Below, in pieces: positions 43,690-54,467 of a DNA stretch of 64,000 bases (within the stretch, counting starts at the first letter, position 1; each line of letters starts with the position of its first letter). A model generated the notes under the pieces. It was not told the DNA's origin. It ran no database searches and worked only from the letters and a program-made list of their open reading frames with translations. Source of the DNA: Balamuthia mandrillaris (taxonomy: Eukaryota; Discosea; Longamoebia; Balamuthiidae); NCBI GenBank assembly GCA_031835245.1, contig JAVKOQ010000028.1, forward strand, positions 221,001 to 285,000, in the 5' to 3' direction. Made by a program: the position numbers and the translations under genes.

Positions 43690-45210
43690 TTAGGCACATC
43701 CGTTCCGTTGCGCCCACTGGAGCACCTCTAAATGACCTCCCTCAGCAGCAGCGCGGAACACCCTTTCGTCCCAAGGGCATCCATTATCTCTGGCCCATTG
43801 CAACACTTCCAGGTGACCATTCTTTGCTGCCTCCACACAAACCTCTTCATCCCAACAACAGTGCCCTTCCTCACGGAGCCACTTCAGCGTCTCCAACTGA
43901 CCTCCTCGTGCTGCCGCAGCGCATGTGCTCTCATTCCAGGGATGACGATGAGCATAACTTTTCACGCTTCTACGAATCCACTTCAATACATGAACGTGAC
44001 CATTACTTGCTGCAGCATCACTGACGGAGCGAGGAGACCAACAAGTGTATATGGGCCAAGGACAACCTTGCTCATAGGCCCATTGGATCACCTCTAAGTG
44101 TCCGTTCATGGCGGCCTTGAAGAACACTTGCGAGTCCCAAGGACAGCCATCTTGACGAGCCCATTTCAGCAGCTCCAAATGGCCATTCTTGGCGGCGCTG
44201 CTGCAAACGTTCGCGCTCCACTGGCACCCTCGTTCCCGAAGAAGCTTGAGCACGTCCAGCTGTCCTCCTGAGGCGGCGTAGGTACAAGTGAACACCGGAT
44301 CAAACTCTACCTCCCCAGCTTTGTGATCCAGCATCCATTTAACAATCTCCAAGTGCCCGCTTCTGGCTGCTTCCGCGCAAGCCGTCTCGTCCCAAGGGCA
44401 ACCGTGCTCCATCGCCCATCTCAGAACATCCAAACGACCTTCCTTCGCCGCCATTCTGCACACTTCTTCGTCCCAATCGCAGCCTGCCCGACGCGCCCAT
44501 TTCAGCAGCTCCAAATGGCCGTTCCTGGCAGCGCTGCTACAAACCGTGGCGCTCCAGGGGCACCCTCTGTCACGAAGCCACCGCAGCACTTCCAAGTGTC
44601 CGTGCAGAGCAGCACCTCTGCAAGTGAGCTCGTCCCAGTGACAGCCTTGCTCTTCATCGCGGAGCCAACTAAGCACAGACGTGTTGCCTTGGGCAGCGGC
44701 AGCGGCACATGTGTACCTGTCTAACGAGTAGCCATTTTGTTGAGCCCACTTCAAGAGCGATAAACGGCTGCAGAGCGTGGTGATGTCGAACTTGAAGCGG
44801 TAGGAGAGGGGGCAGCAGTAGAACCACCGACGGCACGTCCTGCCAGCAATGGCGAGCATGCCTTTGGGAAGCATGGAGAAAACGTGACAAACGAGCTCCT
44901 CTGGCAACAGTACTTCCACAAGGCTGCGTTCCTGTTCCTGTGCCTGTTCTTGTGGTACTTGGTTGCGCAAGGGTCGCTTAGACTTGGCAGGGGCAACGTG
45001 CGCGAGGCTGTTGCTGCTTGTGCCTCCATCGCCGGAAGTAGGGTGAGCGCGCTTTTGTCGTTTGGGGCTTGCCTGGTGGGGCGTCAGCATTGCCCTCCTT
45101 CCATCATCCATGTTTTTTTGTATTGCCTTTTGTTTGCTGAGCGTGTTGCTGTGTGGTGCATTTGCTGTGCTTTCTTTTTCTCCGCTTTTTCCTTTGCTAT
45201 AAAACACCAT
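43690..45210 (-). CDS. F-box protein with ankyrin-type repeats
   Basis: Single exon of 506 residues. A basic Gln-rich leader precedes an F-box (LLPEELVCHVFSMLPKG, about 97-135). The rest is about a dozen repeats of 26-35 residues with the recurring theme GHLEVLRWLRDRGCPWDE. This is a Trp/Cys-rich ankyrin variant abundant in Acanthamoeba-type amoebae and in their giant viruses. Probable SCF substrate adaptor whose repeats select the target. It sits head-to-tail with the F-box/TKB gene on the same strand. Host-like leader and surroundings argue for a cellular gene; I see no sign that it is a viral insertion. Confidence 0.9.
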   Translation of the reverse strand: MVFYSKGKSGEKESTANAPHSNTLSKQKAIQKNMDDGRRAMLTPHQASPKRQKRAHPTSGDGGTSSNSLAHVAPAKSKRPLRNQVPQEQAQEQERSLVEVLLPEELVCHVFSMLPKGMLAIAGRTCRRWFYCCPLSYRFKFDITTLCSRLSLLKWAQQNGYSLDRYTCAAAAAQGNTSVLSWLRDEEQGCHWDELTCRGAALHGHLEVLRWLRDRGCPWSATVCSSAARNGHLELLKWARRAGCDWDEEVCRMAAKEGRLDVLRWAMEHGCPWDETACAEAARSGHLEIVKWMLDHKAGEVEFDPVFTCTYAASGGQLDVLKLLRERGCQWSANVCSSAAKNGHLELLKWARQDGCPWDSQVFFKAAMNGHLEVIQWAYEQGCPWPIYTCWSPRSVSDAAASNGHVHVLKWIRRSVKSYAHRHPWNESTCAAAARGGQLETLKWLREEGHCCWDEEVCVEAAKNGHLEVLQWARDNGCPWDERVFRAAAEGGHLEVLQWAQRNGCA

Positions 45211-45561
45211 TAAGTGATATCAGGAGGGACAAGAGACCGGAGGGAGGGAAGAGAGAGCAGACGAGACCGGAGAGAGAGGAGCGACTAGAGAACGAGAGAT
45301 AAGAGACTTGAGAAATAGAGAGATACGAGACAAGAGAGAGAGAGAGAGAACAAGTTATAATAAATAATGAATGCTTGTATTCTAAGATTGCTGATGCAAC
45401 AACAACGTGAATGACAAAGTCACAAAAAAAGTGAGACTGCCTCTGCACACCTCCACACAACAAAAAAAAACTATCCACAAAGAAATGATAAAAATGTACA
45501 ACCAAAATATAACCAAAAAAGAAAGAGGTAGTTAAAACGTGGAAGCAAAAGGCCATGTACT
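45211..45561. other. Intergenic region with purine repeats
   Basis: About 350 bases between the ankyrin gene start and the 3' end of the thioredoxin-fold gene. It carries irregular GAGACGAGA/GAGAGAGGA repeats (45225-45350). No gene seen. Confidence 0.45.
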
Positions 45562-46929
45562 TTAGCTGCCACTACCTCTTCCATCCAAAACGTAGACCAT
45601 GTGCCCCAAGCTGGCTCCTCTCTCGGTCAACAGGTGGATTATCTGTCTGGTCTTTCGGATGGAAGCTGCTTGCATGTATTGTGGTTCTGTTCCATCCGTA
45701 AACCTGTTTTCAATGGAAAGAGAACAAGGTATTAACAAAGGAAAAGAAATATATATTTTAAAAAATGAAGGAGAACTAACCTTATCACAAGATTTGTGTC
45801 ATCTTTTAACGAGATGTTGTCAATAGCGGAGTAACGAAAGATGGCTCTTGTTTCATTTGTTTTTGGGTCTATCCGCTCAAAGGTTTCCTTTCCAAAGCGG
45901 AGCATCCTACTTTGCTCTGTTTTTGAATGGAATAGAATCATCAGAGGAAACAGAAGAATAGTGTTTAAAAGATGGAGGAATAGCATACGTCGCCAGAACC
46001 AATTCGTCCTCATGACTTCAATTTCAACTTCATCTTCATCACCAAACTCTTCATCTTTGAGCTTGATAAAGTCGGAGAGACTGTCGCTGGCAACTCGAGC
46101 AGATACACCACTGGTACTGCTACTGCTAGAAGAAGAGCAGGCCGAGTCTTCTTCCAAGCCGCTCTCTGTGCTTTCATCTCCGCTCTCACAACGAAGTTCG
46201 CAAAACTCGTCTTCCATCTTCCTTTGCGAAAACGGCTTTGGGCCGTTGTTGGTGTCGTTTTGACTCTGCGTTGTTTCTGTGTCTATCGCGGCTTGCTCTC
46301 GTTCTTCTTCTGCCTCTACTTCTTCTGCTTCTTCGCCATCGTCAGGTGGTTGTGTGAGGTATTGAAGGTTGGGCGGCAAAGCGGAAGAAGGAGACCAAGC
46401 TGAGGCCATTGTGTTCAAGAGGCTGCCTATGTAGCCACTTGATTCCATAGTTGATTTTGCGGTTAGGCCTATTAAAGAGGGTTAGAAAGTCTCAAGGAAA
46501 GAAGATAACGAGGCTGAAAACGAACATTTTTGAAGTCTCTCCTTCATAAGCTTTTCTAGTTCTCCTGATGCGTTGGCCTTTTCCACGTCTTCTAAAAACT
46601 TAGAGATAGCAGAAAAGAAGCAACGCAGAGAATAAGTAAGTCATTCATGCTTCGAATGGTAAGAAGAGCAAGGTTGGGGTACATACGCCAACCCAAGTGT
46701 CCCCAACAAAGACGAGAGGATACTCTGCTTGCAGGCTTTGACCTTCCAGCCACGATCCCAACTTGGGGTAGGGGGTAACGTCCACAATGTCGATCTGTTG
46801 CATGGACAGGCCCTTGGTCTGGAACAGGTCCACCACCTTCTTGGTCCTCCTCAAGGAGTCCCGCGTTTGTGTCTCGCTTCGTATGTACACCGTCACCACG
46901 CTCATTCCAAAGTTGGTGCTGCTGAGCAT
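45562..46929 (-). CDS. Thioredoxin-fold (SH3BGR/glutaredoxin-like) plus PH-like protein
   Basis: Five exons join in frame to 357 residues: 46687-46929, 46526-46598, 45989-46468, 45781-45916 and 45562-45703. Residues of about 8-105 look like a non-catalytic glutaredoxin/SH3BGR fold: VVTVYIRSETQTRDSLRRTK, then IDIVDVTPYP and YPLVFVGDTWVG followed by a helix. No CxxC active site is present. The middle is acidic and Ser-rich (about 120-265). The C-terminal 90 residues (MLRFGKETFERIDPKTNETR, IDNISLKDDTNLVIRF, IRKTRQIIHLLTERG) resemble a PH-like domain, with strands and a final helix. Role unknown; a membrane or cytoskeletal adaptor is plausible. Confidence 0.75.
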
Positions 46930-48066
46930 CTCAAGGAGTGAATGCTTTCCTCTCTCCCTCCTTTCTTTCTTCTGTGAGTGCCTAAAGCTAACTCGATGAA
47001 AGTGTTTTCTGTGAAACACGGCAGCCTCTTTTGTTTTTTTTTTTTTTTTGTTGAAACAAAACAAAAACAAAGAAGAAGAAGGGGAAATAAACGAATGAGC
47101 AAAACTTGATGTGGTCTCTTCTCCTTTTTGTTGTCTCTCTTCAAAAAATCAAAAGTAGAGCTTGGAATAGTGCAGGGGAGATGTGAAGAGAAGAGAGAGG
47201 GCAACAAGAAGAAGGAAGAAAGGAAGAAAGAAAGAAGAACAAACAAACCTTTTTTTTTGCTTTTTGACGAACAAAAAGCCTACACCAAACACACAAGAAC
47301 TTGCGATAGATTTCTCCAGGCAGTCGAGCAGTTTGCTGTCCTTCTTTCTTGCTTGATTTCGTGCAAATTTCTGCCTGAAATACACAGAGCGGTTGCCCTG
47401 CGTGTTTGCAAAAAAACAAAAAACTCCTGTTCACCAAGCACAAGGGGAAAAAAAAATCTTCGCTTCCTCTCGCTTGTGCCACACTCGTCGTACCAATCCC
47501 GTGTTTTTTTAAATCCAAAAAATATCAAAAAATAATACAAAAAATGGGTTTTGTTGTTTACTTTTTTTTTTTATCGAACACCACCACGTCATTCGTTCTC
47601 CATCACACCCACCCACACGATTTTTCTCCTCTCAGAAAGAGTAGGAAACAAACGCGCGCGTAGCGGAGCGGAAGGAAGGAAGGGGGAGAGATAACAGGTG
47701 ATGGTCTTGTCAACGGTTTCCCCGGTCCGCTTGGATGCGTTGAAATTACCCGCGCCGAAGTTTCCCGCATTCCTTCCGCAAATACTCGAAATTCCTCCGC
47801 GGAGTCTCAGGAATGGGTTGAACTCCGGAATTGATCTGTGATCTCATCTGACGTCATTATGGGAACCCAAAAGAAAAAAGAAAGAGAGCAACCAAGCAAC
47901 CAAGGCCTTGGTTGACTTCAAGCCAGTGCCCCCTTTTGTTTTCCCCCCTTCCTCCTCTTCGTTCATGCGCAGTGCCAGAATAGTTTTGTGAAGCTTTAAC
48001 AAAACCCTCACTCTTTCCCCACCACCACCACCACCACTGTGTACTATTACTTCCACCACACACTCA
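46930..48066. other. Long divergent promoter region
   Basis: About 1.14 kb between two genes read apart. T- and A-rich with purine repeats near 47160-47240, then a GC-balanced island at 47700-47870 containing CCCGCGCC, TTCCGCGGAG-like and TGACGTCA (a CRE-type palindrome at 47850-47857). Candidate core promoter elements; no exon supported. Confidence 0.5.
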
Positions 48067-49738
48067 ATGTCACACTACCCCAAAATGCAGCCCACACACT
48101 CCCTTGCGTCACGCATGCAAACGCCGCCACCTTCCTCTGCTTCCTCTGGTTCTGCCTCATCCTCACACCCAGCCTCCAACGGCAGTTACTTGGGCATGGT
48201 GGCTGGGCATGGGCGCGCTCCAACCCCCACCAGCTCCAGCTCCATGGCGGCCTCTCTCAACTCCCTCTCTGCTTTTCCCCCTATGCCCTCTTCTTCTTCC
48301 TCCTCGTCTGTCGGCCATCCACAACAACACCCTCAGCACCAACATCAACTGCACCAGCAGCAGCAACAACAACTCGTCTCTCCCTCCTCGCCCTCCTCTT
48401 CCTCTGCCGAAGGCAGTGTCTCCAAAGAACGGATCTATCAGTTGGTGTTGGAGCTGAGCAGCCCGGACAAGAGAGAGAGCGCTCTCTTGGAGCTGAGCAA
48501 GAAACGGGAGGCGGTGCCGGACCTCGCCCCCATTCTCTGGCACTCCTTTGGCACCATCGCCTGCCTCCTGCAGGAGATTGTTGGTATATACCCGCTGCTC
48601 TCCCCGCCGAAGCTCAAGGCACATGCCTCCAACCGTGTTTGTAATGCCTTGGCTCTGCTTCAGTGCGTTGCTTCTCACCCTGAAACACGAACTCTTTTTC
48701 TCAAAGGTAAACTTTTTCTTTCGTTCTTTCTGGTACTTTGTGCATGTCTGTCTTTCTCTTTTTCTATTATTCTTCCTCTCGTTGTCGCCTTCCTATCTCT
48801 CTTCTCTCCATCTTCTTTCGCTCTCTTTCTTTTGCTTGTTACCACACTTTTTTATTAACATTTACTGTTGTGCAGCACACATTCCTTTGTTTTTGTATCC
48901 ATTTCTGAACACTGTAAGTAAGACGCGACCATTTGAGTATCTCCGCCTAACCAGCCTTGGTGTCATTGGCGCACTTGTCAAGGTAACTTGTTGGTTTCTT
49001 TAAAACAATGATCTTTCTGCTTTTCCTTGCTCCTTTTCATTTTCTAACAAAATTTTGTGCTTTGGTTGCTTCTGAGCAGATGGATGATCCCGATGTCATC
49101 AACTTCCTACTCACCACCGAAATCATACCATTGTGTCTTCGCATTATGGAAACTGGCAGCGAACTCTCTAAAACAGTAAGTAGTCCTTCTCTCTTCTCGT
49201 TTGACCATATTTAAAAACGAACTTCGAATAACAACAAAAAACAGGTTGCCACATTCATCATCCAAAAGATACTTTTGGATAACACAGGCCTCATCTACAT
49301 TTGTACTACCTATGAGCGCTTCTACGCGGTCAGCACCGTGCTCAGCAACATGGTGGCGGGTCTCGTGGAAGCTCCTTCCCAACGCCTCCTCAAACACATC
49401 ATCCGCTGTTACTTGCGCCTTTCGGATAACCCTAAGTAAGTTTTTTTTTCCAAAGCTTTCATTTCCTCTTTTTGCTCTGTTCTTCTGTCTCTTTTCTTCT
49501 GTTCTTCTTTTCTCTTTATCTCGTTTCTCATTTTTCAATGCCAACAATAAAAAGGGCTCGCGAAGCGCTTCGTTCTCACCTTCCGGAGCCGTTTCACGAC
49601 GGCACATTTGCCAACTATCTGAAGGACGATCACACAACAACGCGGTGGTTGGCCCAACTCTTAATGAACCTGAGGGAGAGCTCTCCATCCGCCGCCGACG
49701 TGCTTGGCGTCAACAACCCCAACCTTTCGCATCCCTGA
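48067..49738 (+). CDS. CNOT9: CCR4-NOT complex subunit 9 (Rcd1/Caf40)
   Basis: Scaffold subunit of the CCR4-NOT deadenylase that links NOT1 to mRNA-targeting proteins. Five exons join to 405 residues: 48067-48706, 48876-48982, 49080-49175, 49245-49435 and 49555-49738. The first 115 residues are Ser/Gln/His low complexity, absent from animal CNOT9. The armadillo-like body is highly conserved: [111 protein letters not shown] and [20 protein letters not shown]. Identification is secure. Confidence 0.96.
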
Positions 49739-50551
49739 AAATGCACCTTCTGACTTTTCTGTTTGTTTATCATGAAAACGCACGCACAAACAACGCCCTG
49801 TTTTTTATTTTTGCTTTCGAGGAGATACCTCTTTCCCGCTCCGCATCGTGTCTGTTCTTATCTCCGTTACTTTTCGTTTATCCTTCCCTCCCTCCGTTGC
49901 CAACTTGGCTTCCGGTAACTTCGTTGAAAATGACTTGTGTCAAGCAACTCTCTGCTTTGCTGGAAGCACAAGAAAAAGAAGCTGAAATAGAAGAAGCAAA
50001 GGGAGGAGAAGAAGCAGAAGAAGAACGGGAAGCGAGATACTTGGCTTGGCTCGAGATAGTTAACTTTTCAACGAAAGAAAAATGACTTCTCCCGCAAGAT
50101 ATTCCCTGAGGGGCACTTCTTCGCCAAGGCGACACTTCTGATCTAGATGGTGTGACGTCATCGACATCGCCCCACTTTTTTTTGAATTTCCATTGGCTTT
50201 GAGGTTTGTTGCAACAGAAAAAAAAAAACAGAGGAACAAAAAAAACCTTATTTTGGCTGGTGCACCAATTGCTACGACTACTTCTACTGCTGCTTGCCGC
50301 TCACCTCAAAGAAAAAAACAACAAGGGGTTTCCTTCTGTCTTTGGTCTTCTGTGACACACACCGCCTTCGAGTATACTTCTTCTTCTCTTTATTTTTTTT
50401 TGGGAGAGTTTATTTTTTTTGTACAAGTAGTGGAGGGGGAAGAAAAGGGGGAAAAAGAAGCAACCAACCATTCTCAACTACTTTCTCTTTTTTGTTTGTT
50501 TGTTTGTTTGATAAAAACACAGTAGCGCACATACACACACACACGCACACA
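49739..50551. other. Intergenic region with a doubtful small ORF
   Basis: About 810 bases between CNOT9 and the Rab gene. A 51-codon frame is listed separately. The rest is A- and T-rich, with TGACGTCA at 50153-50160 (the second CRE-type palindrome in the window) upstream of the Rab gene. Confidence 0.45.
49930..50085 (+). CDS. Doubtful small ORF, charged helix
   Basis: 51 codons from ATG to TGA coding a Glu/Lys/Ala-rich helical peptide (LSALLEAQEKEAEIEEAKGG). It lies about 190 bases past the CNOT9 stop. No signal, no family and no clear splice partner. It could be a coincidence in purine-rich sequence or a short conserved peptide. Confidence 0.2.
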   Translation: MTCVKQLSALLEAQEKEAEIEEAKGGEEAEEEREARYLAWLEIVNFSTKEK

Positions 50552-51614
50552 ATGACGAGCCTTGATCAATAGTAAGGCATTCCTTTCCTTTTGCCTCCTC
50601 CCTGGCTTTTTTTTCTTTCTTTCTTGTCCGTTGATGATGGGTTTTTTTCTTGTTACTACCCATTTCTCTCCAAGGGGCCACTTTGCTAACCTTTTTTTTT
50701 TTTGAAAGCGACCACCTATTTAAGATCTTGTTGGTTGGCGACAGCGGCGTAGGCAAATCTTCGTTGTTGCTGAGGTTCACGGTTCGTTTTTTCCCCTTTT
50801 GATCTATTTTTTAGGGGGGCGATTGGTGCTTTTGTTTACAAGGACTAGATACTGAATGTCTTTCTTGTCTTACTCAAAAACAGGATGATATGTTCCAAGA
50901 GACCTTCATCAGTACCATTGGAGTTGACTTTAAGATCCGCAACGTGAACATTCAGGACAAAGTTGTTAAAATGCAAATTTGGGACACAGGTTTGATTTTT
51001 TCCCTTCCTATTTGCCCCTGTCTTTTTTTATTGTTTCTCTTTTCCTGTTCTCCCCTTCTTCTCCCTTCATTGTCTCCCTTCTATCGTCTCGTTCTCTCTC
51101 TTCTCTCTCTCTTCTCTCTTGCTTTTCCTTCTGCCCGCTTGTTTTTCATCTTCTCTCATCGAAGACAAAATGATAACACCAAACACAACCAGCTGGACAG
51201 GAACGTTTCCGCACAATCACAAGCAGCTACTACAGAGGCGCACACGGCATCATCGTCGTGTATGACATTACAGACCAAGTATCCTTCAATAACGCCAAGA
51301 TGTGGTTGAACGAGATTGAGCGCTACGCCTGCGGCAGCGTGACCAAGCTGTTGGTAGGAAACAAGGCCGACATGGAGGACAAACGGGCCGTACCGATGGC
51401 CACTGGCAAGGCCTTTGCCGACCAGCAAGGAATGCTGTTCAGCGAGGCCTCCGCCAAGGAGGGAAAGGGAGTGGAGGATGCTTTCATGGTCTTGGTGAAG
51501 GAGATCTTTGATCAACGCGTGCAGCTGCCCGAGTCCACGAAAACGGAGAAGGAAAAGCTCAACCTCAAGGACACTCAATCCGTGAGTGCTGGCAGGAAGG
51601 GCTGCTGTAATTAA
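50552..51614 (+). CDS. Rab1-like small GTPase
   Basis: Regulator of ER-to-Golgi traffic by similarity. Four exons join to 206 residues: 50552-50571 (only 20 bases), 50709-50781, 50884-50989 and 51193-51614. G-box motifs are GDSGVGKSS (P-loop), TIGVDFKIR (switch I, RabF1), WDTAGQERF and [13 protein letters not shown] (switch II), VGNKAD and EASAKE. The sequence around switch II is that of Rab1/Rab8/Rab35. The C-terminus RKGCCN has a CCx prenylation site in place of the usual terminal CC. TGACGTCA lies about 390 bases upstream. Confidence 0.94.
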
Positions 51615-52078
51615 CTTTCTCATTTTTTATTTCTTTCTTTCTTTTCTTCCTTCCTTCCTCCTGTTTCTCAAAAACTCTTGCATGCTTGGGAACAATGTCA
51701 TTTCTTTCTTCTTCTTCTTTTTGTGCACTTTTCCCCCCTTTCTCTGTGATGGCTGTGATGCTCTTTTTTTTGAAGTTTTGGTTTATGTGCTGTTTTTCTT
51801 TCCGCCATTCTTTTCTTATCTTCTCCCCTTCTTCTCCCTTCATTGTCTCTCTTCTATCGTCTCGTTCTCTATCTCTCTCGTGTCGACAAGTGCTGCTCCT
51901 TTTGTCCTCATGAGGACAAGGACGATAATTGCAGGGCGATATTAAAACCGTCCAGCCAATAGGATTTTTTGTAGACAGGTTCATTTATCGGCCCTAATGT
52001 GCTTTTAGGGGTTGATCTATACTGTTCGCCCCCTTCCTTTCTTTTGAGACTATTGCCAGCAGCACGATAACGATAACA
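51615..52078. other. Intergenic region
   Basis: About 460 bases, strongly pyrimidine-rich to 51900, then mixed sequence with a CCAAT-like CAGCCAATAGG near 51953. No gene seen; it should hold the promoter of the Cys-rich gene. Confidence 0.4.
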
Positions 52079-52579
52079 ATGTGGGCTGCCCTTTCTTCCC
52101 GCGCTGTGTGGGCCTGCTTTTTGTTGAGCGTGGTGATGCCCCTCTTTGCTGCCGTGGAGGCCCAAAACTCAACCGCGCAATACTCCATCGTGTTCGAGTT
52201 TGGAGGTTGCATGGCCCTCAACTCCCAGTGCTGCCCCAGCGGCTGCTCCTTTCCCGGAGGCTTGTGTAACGGCTACGGCCCCTGCGGCGGCGTGTCTGGG
52301 AACTACACCACCGCAGGAGAGCTGGTTTCCGGTCATTGCGTCTACATTTACGACCCAGTCACCTGTGAGGTGAGCACCAGAGAGCAAGGCTGTCAAGTGA
52401 ACGGAGTCTGCTTTGCCACCTACGACTGCACCTGTTGGGTATGCAACAAGATTTGCACCGGCCAACCAGAACTGCCCCCTCCTACCAACAGCGGAAGCAG
52501 CACCAGCGACAGCGACGGAGAGACAGATTCTGAGAGTGGATCTGCTGGCCGAAGCCTTCCTTCATTGTTCTTTCCTTGA
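52079..52579 (+). CDS. Secreted Cys-rich protein, tandem copy 1
   Basis: Single exon of 166 residues. The signal peptide is about residues 1-28 (VWACFLLSVVMPLFAAVEA). The mature domain carries 16 or more cysteines in a pattern shared with the next gene: FGGCMALNSQCCPSGCSFPG, then GPCGG, GELVSGHCVY, REQGCQVNGVC, TYDCTCWVCNKICTGQP. It ends in a Ser/Asp/Glu-rich tail and a short apolar end (LPSLFFP). I know no family name. Likely secreted or vacuolar binding protein; the pairing of cysteines suggests a knottin-like fold. Three N-glycosylation sites (NST, NYT) are visible in part. Confidence 0.85.
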   Translation: MWAALSSRAVWACFLLSVVMPLFAAVEAQNSTAQYSIVFEFGGCMALNSQCCPSGCSFPGGLCNGYGPCGGVSGNYTTAGELVSGHCVYIYDPVTCEVSTREQGCQVNGVCFATYDCTCWVCNKICTGQPELPPPTNSGSSTSDSDGETDSESGSAGRSLPSLFFP

Positions 52580-52842
52580 TATTTTTTTTTTGTTGGCGTA
52601 AAACCAGCTGTTCCATGTTTTTTCTTCATTATTTTGCATCTTTTTTCGTTTGTTTAGGGAGTCTTGCTTGGGATATTGCAGGCCATCTAATATAGCTCGG
52701 CTGGGGCCAATGGCATTTTTTCAAAGACTTAATTCCTACATGCATTCCTTTTACGTATATTCGTTCATAAATAAGTGGCTGGTGTATACCGTCTTTTCGC
52801 CGCAACAAAAGTTAAAACAAACACGCGTTAACAAACGTGACA

Positions 52843-53373
52843 ATGGCCAGACACTCCTATGGAGCGCTCTCCTCTCCTTTCTTCTTCCTTTTGTTGTGCT
52901 TGACGCCCTCCTTCCAGCTTGCGCTGGAGCCTCAAGAGGAAGCGCCGACTGCCCCGCCACCACACTCCATCATGTTTGAATATGGAGGCTGCAAGGCCCT
53001 CAACTCTCAGTGCTGCCCCAACGGTTGCTCCTTCCCTGGTGGCTCCTGCCCGCGGAGCGGACCCTGCGGCTCCCAGTCGCAGAACTTTACCGCCGCAGGA
53101 GAGCTCATCTCCGGCCACTGCATCTACTCCTACGACCCCGCCACTTGCCAAGTGACCACCAGGACGCAAGGTTGCCAAGTGGTCGGCGTTTGCACAGCCA
53201 CTTATGACTGTGCTTGTTGGGTGTGCAACAAGTTATGCACGGGGCAGCCTAAACCTGACAACAGTGGAAGTGCAAGTGGAAGCCAGCAACACAGCAATAA
53301 TAGTGATGATGAGCCAAACTCCGAGAGCGGATCTGCTGGCCGATATCTTCCTCTTTCTGTGTTCGTTCGTTAG
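52843..53373 (+). CDS. Secreted Cys-rich protein, tandem copy 2
   Basis: Single exon of 176 residues from the ATG at 52843; an in-frame GTG six bases up is ignored. Signal peptide (FFLLLCLTPSFQLALE, about 12-27). It keeps every cysteine block of copy 1: YGGCKALNSQCCPNGCSFPG, RSGPCG, GELISGHCIY, RTQGCQVVGVC and TYDCACWVCNKLCTGQP. The tail is again Ser/Asn/Glu-rich and ends SGSAGRYLPLSVFVR, matching copy 1's SGSAGRSLPSLFFP. Same strand, 264 bases apart: a recent tandem duplication under selection for the cysteines. Confidence 0.86.
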   Translation: MARHSYGALSSPFFFLLLCLTPSFQLALEPQEEAPTAPPPHSIMFEYGGCKALNSQCCPNGCSFPGGSCPRSGPCGSQSQNFTAAGELISGHCIYSYDPATCQVTTRTQGCQVVGVCTATYDCACWVCNKLCTGQPKPDNSGSASGSQQHSNNSDDEPNSESGSAGRYLPLSVFVR

Positions 53374-53594
53374 GTTGGGACGTTTTCAAGCGGTTCTCTC
53401 ACTTCTCTCTCTCTCTCTCTCTCCTCTTCGTCGTTTCTCTTCTTTCTCTCTCTTCTCTCTCTCTCTCTCTCTCTCGCAATGCAAACGAAAAACAAAAAAT
53501 AAATAAATAACGATAGTATGATACGGCATGCATACTAGCAAAAAAAAAAATAGAAACTATGCTAGAGGGTGAGGAGTAATGCTGGTTCTGAGAA

Positions 53595-54027
53595 CTACTT
53601 TCTTCCTTCACACTTTACAATGTGCCAACCTATCGTGCCACAAATGTTAGCCATACGACAATACAAACACAAACGACAACCAGAAAACACGTACCAAACT
53701 TGGTCTTGAAAGGTTGGGAGACCTCACCCACCTTCAAGTTGAATGCAATATCTTGGAACGGGCCACTAACAGTTATAAATGAGAAAATAGGAATGGGCAA
53801 AGAGCAAAGAAGAAGACCGAGAAGAAGAAGAACAAGAAGGAGAGGAGAAAGAATAGCGACAGCAACAAGGAGTGGAATAACGTAAAAAAGCAAGAACGTA
53901 CGCCATTTGTCCTCGAGCGAACCAACCGAGGTCTCCTCCTTGTCTGGCCTTGTCTTCTGACATCATTCTTGCAACCTAGTTCCATAAGAGAGAAAGCAGA
54001 GAGAAAGAGAGGTTTGTCTTACAGCGG

Positions 54028-54061
<34 letters not shown>

Positions 54062-54467
54062 TTTGTGCCACTCACCTGAGCAAACTCCATTGCTGGGAGG
54101 GTGTTGCCTCCTTCCTCCCAAGTGCCGTTCAACCGCCTTTGTGCCTCCAATATCTTTGATTGCTTTTCGCTATTATGAAGAGAGTAAAAAGTCTTCAGCA
54201 TAGTCACGAACGAAGAAAGAAAGCAAGAGTTGCGGCGAACACTTAACGCCACACACACACACAAAAAAAAGAGTTTTTGTTGTTAAGAGAAGGAAGAAAA
54301 ATCAGTTAACTTTACCACAAGATGTGTCTTGCGTGAACATGGCTGCAGGGCTTCAGGCCTCCATCACTGCTGGAACCGCCGCCACCCTTGGCCTTTCCTT
54401 TGCCTTTGCCACCACCTCCACCACTGCTGGCGGCGCCTCCTTTGTTGCCTCCTTTCTTTGGTGGCAT
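53595..54467 (-). CDS. PIN4: Parvulin-type peptidyl-prolyl isomerase PIN4
   Basis: Small parvulin that isomerises prolyl bonds, in animals nucleolar, chromatin-linked or mitochondrial. Five exons join to 141 residues: 54316-54467, 54076-54169, 53902-53975, 53695-53765 and 53595-53629. A Gly/Lys/Ser-rich N-terminal extension (MPPKKGGNKGG) is typical. The domain reads HARHILCEKQSKILEA, SEDKARQGGDLGWFARGQM, GPFQDIAFNLKVGEVSQP and KTKFGWHIVKCEGRK, matching human Par14 almost block by block. The last exon codes only 11 codons. The promoter is a 368-base CT tract (next entry). Confidence 0.95.

Noticed and set aside
43690-45210. Ankyrin gene as an insertion from a giant virus
   Set aside because: The repeat type is shared with giant viruses, but the gene has an amoeba-like leader, ordinary flanks and base composition; direction of any past transfer cannot be told.
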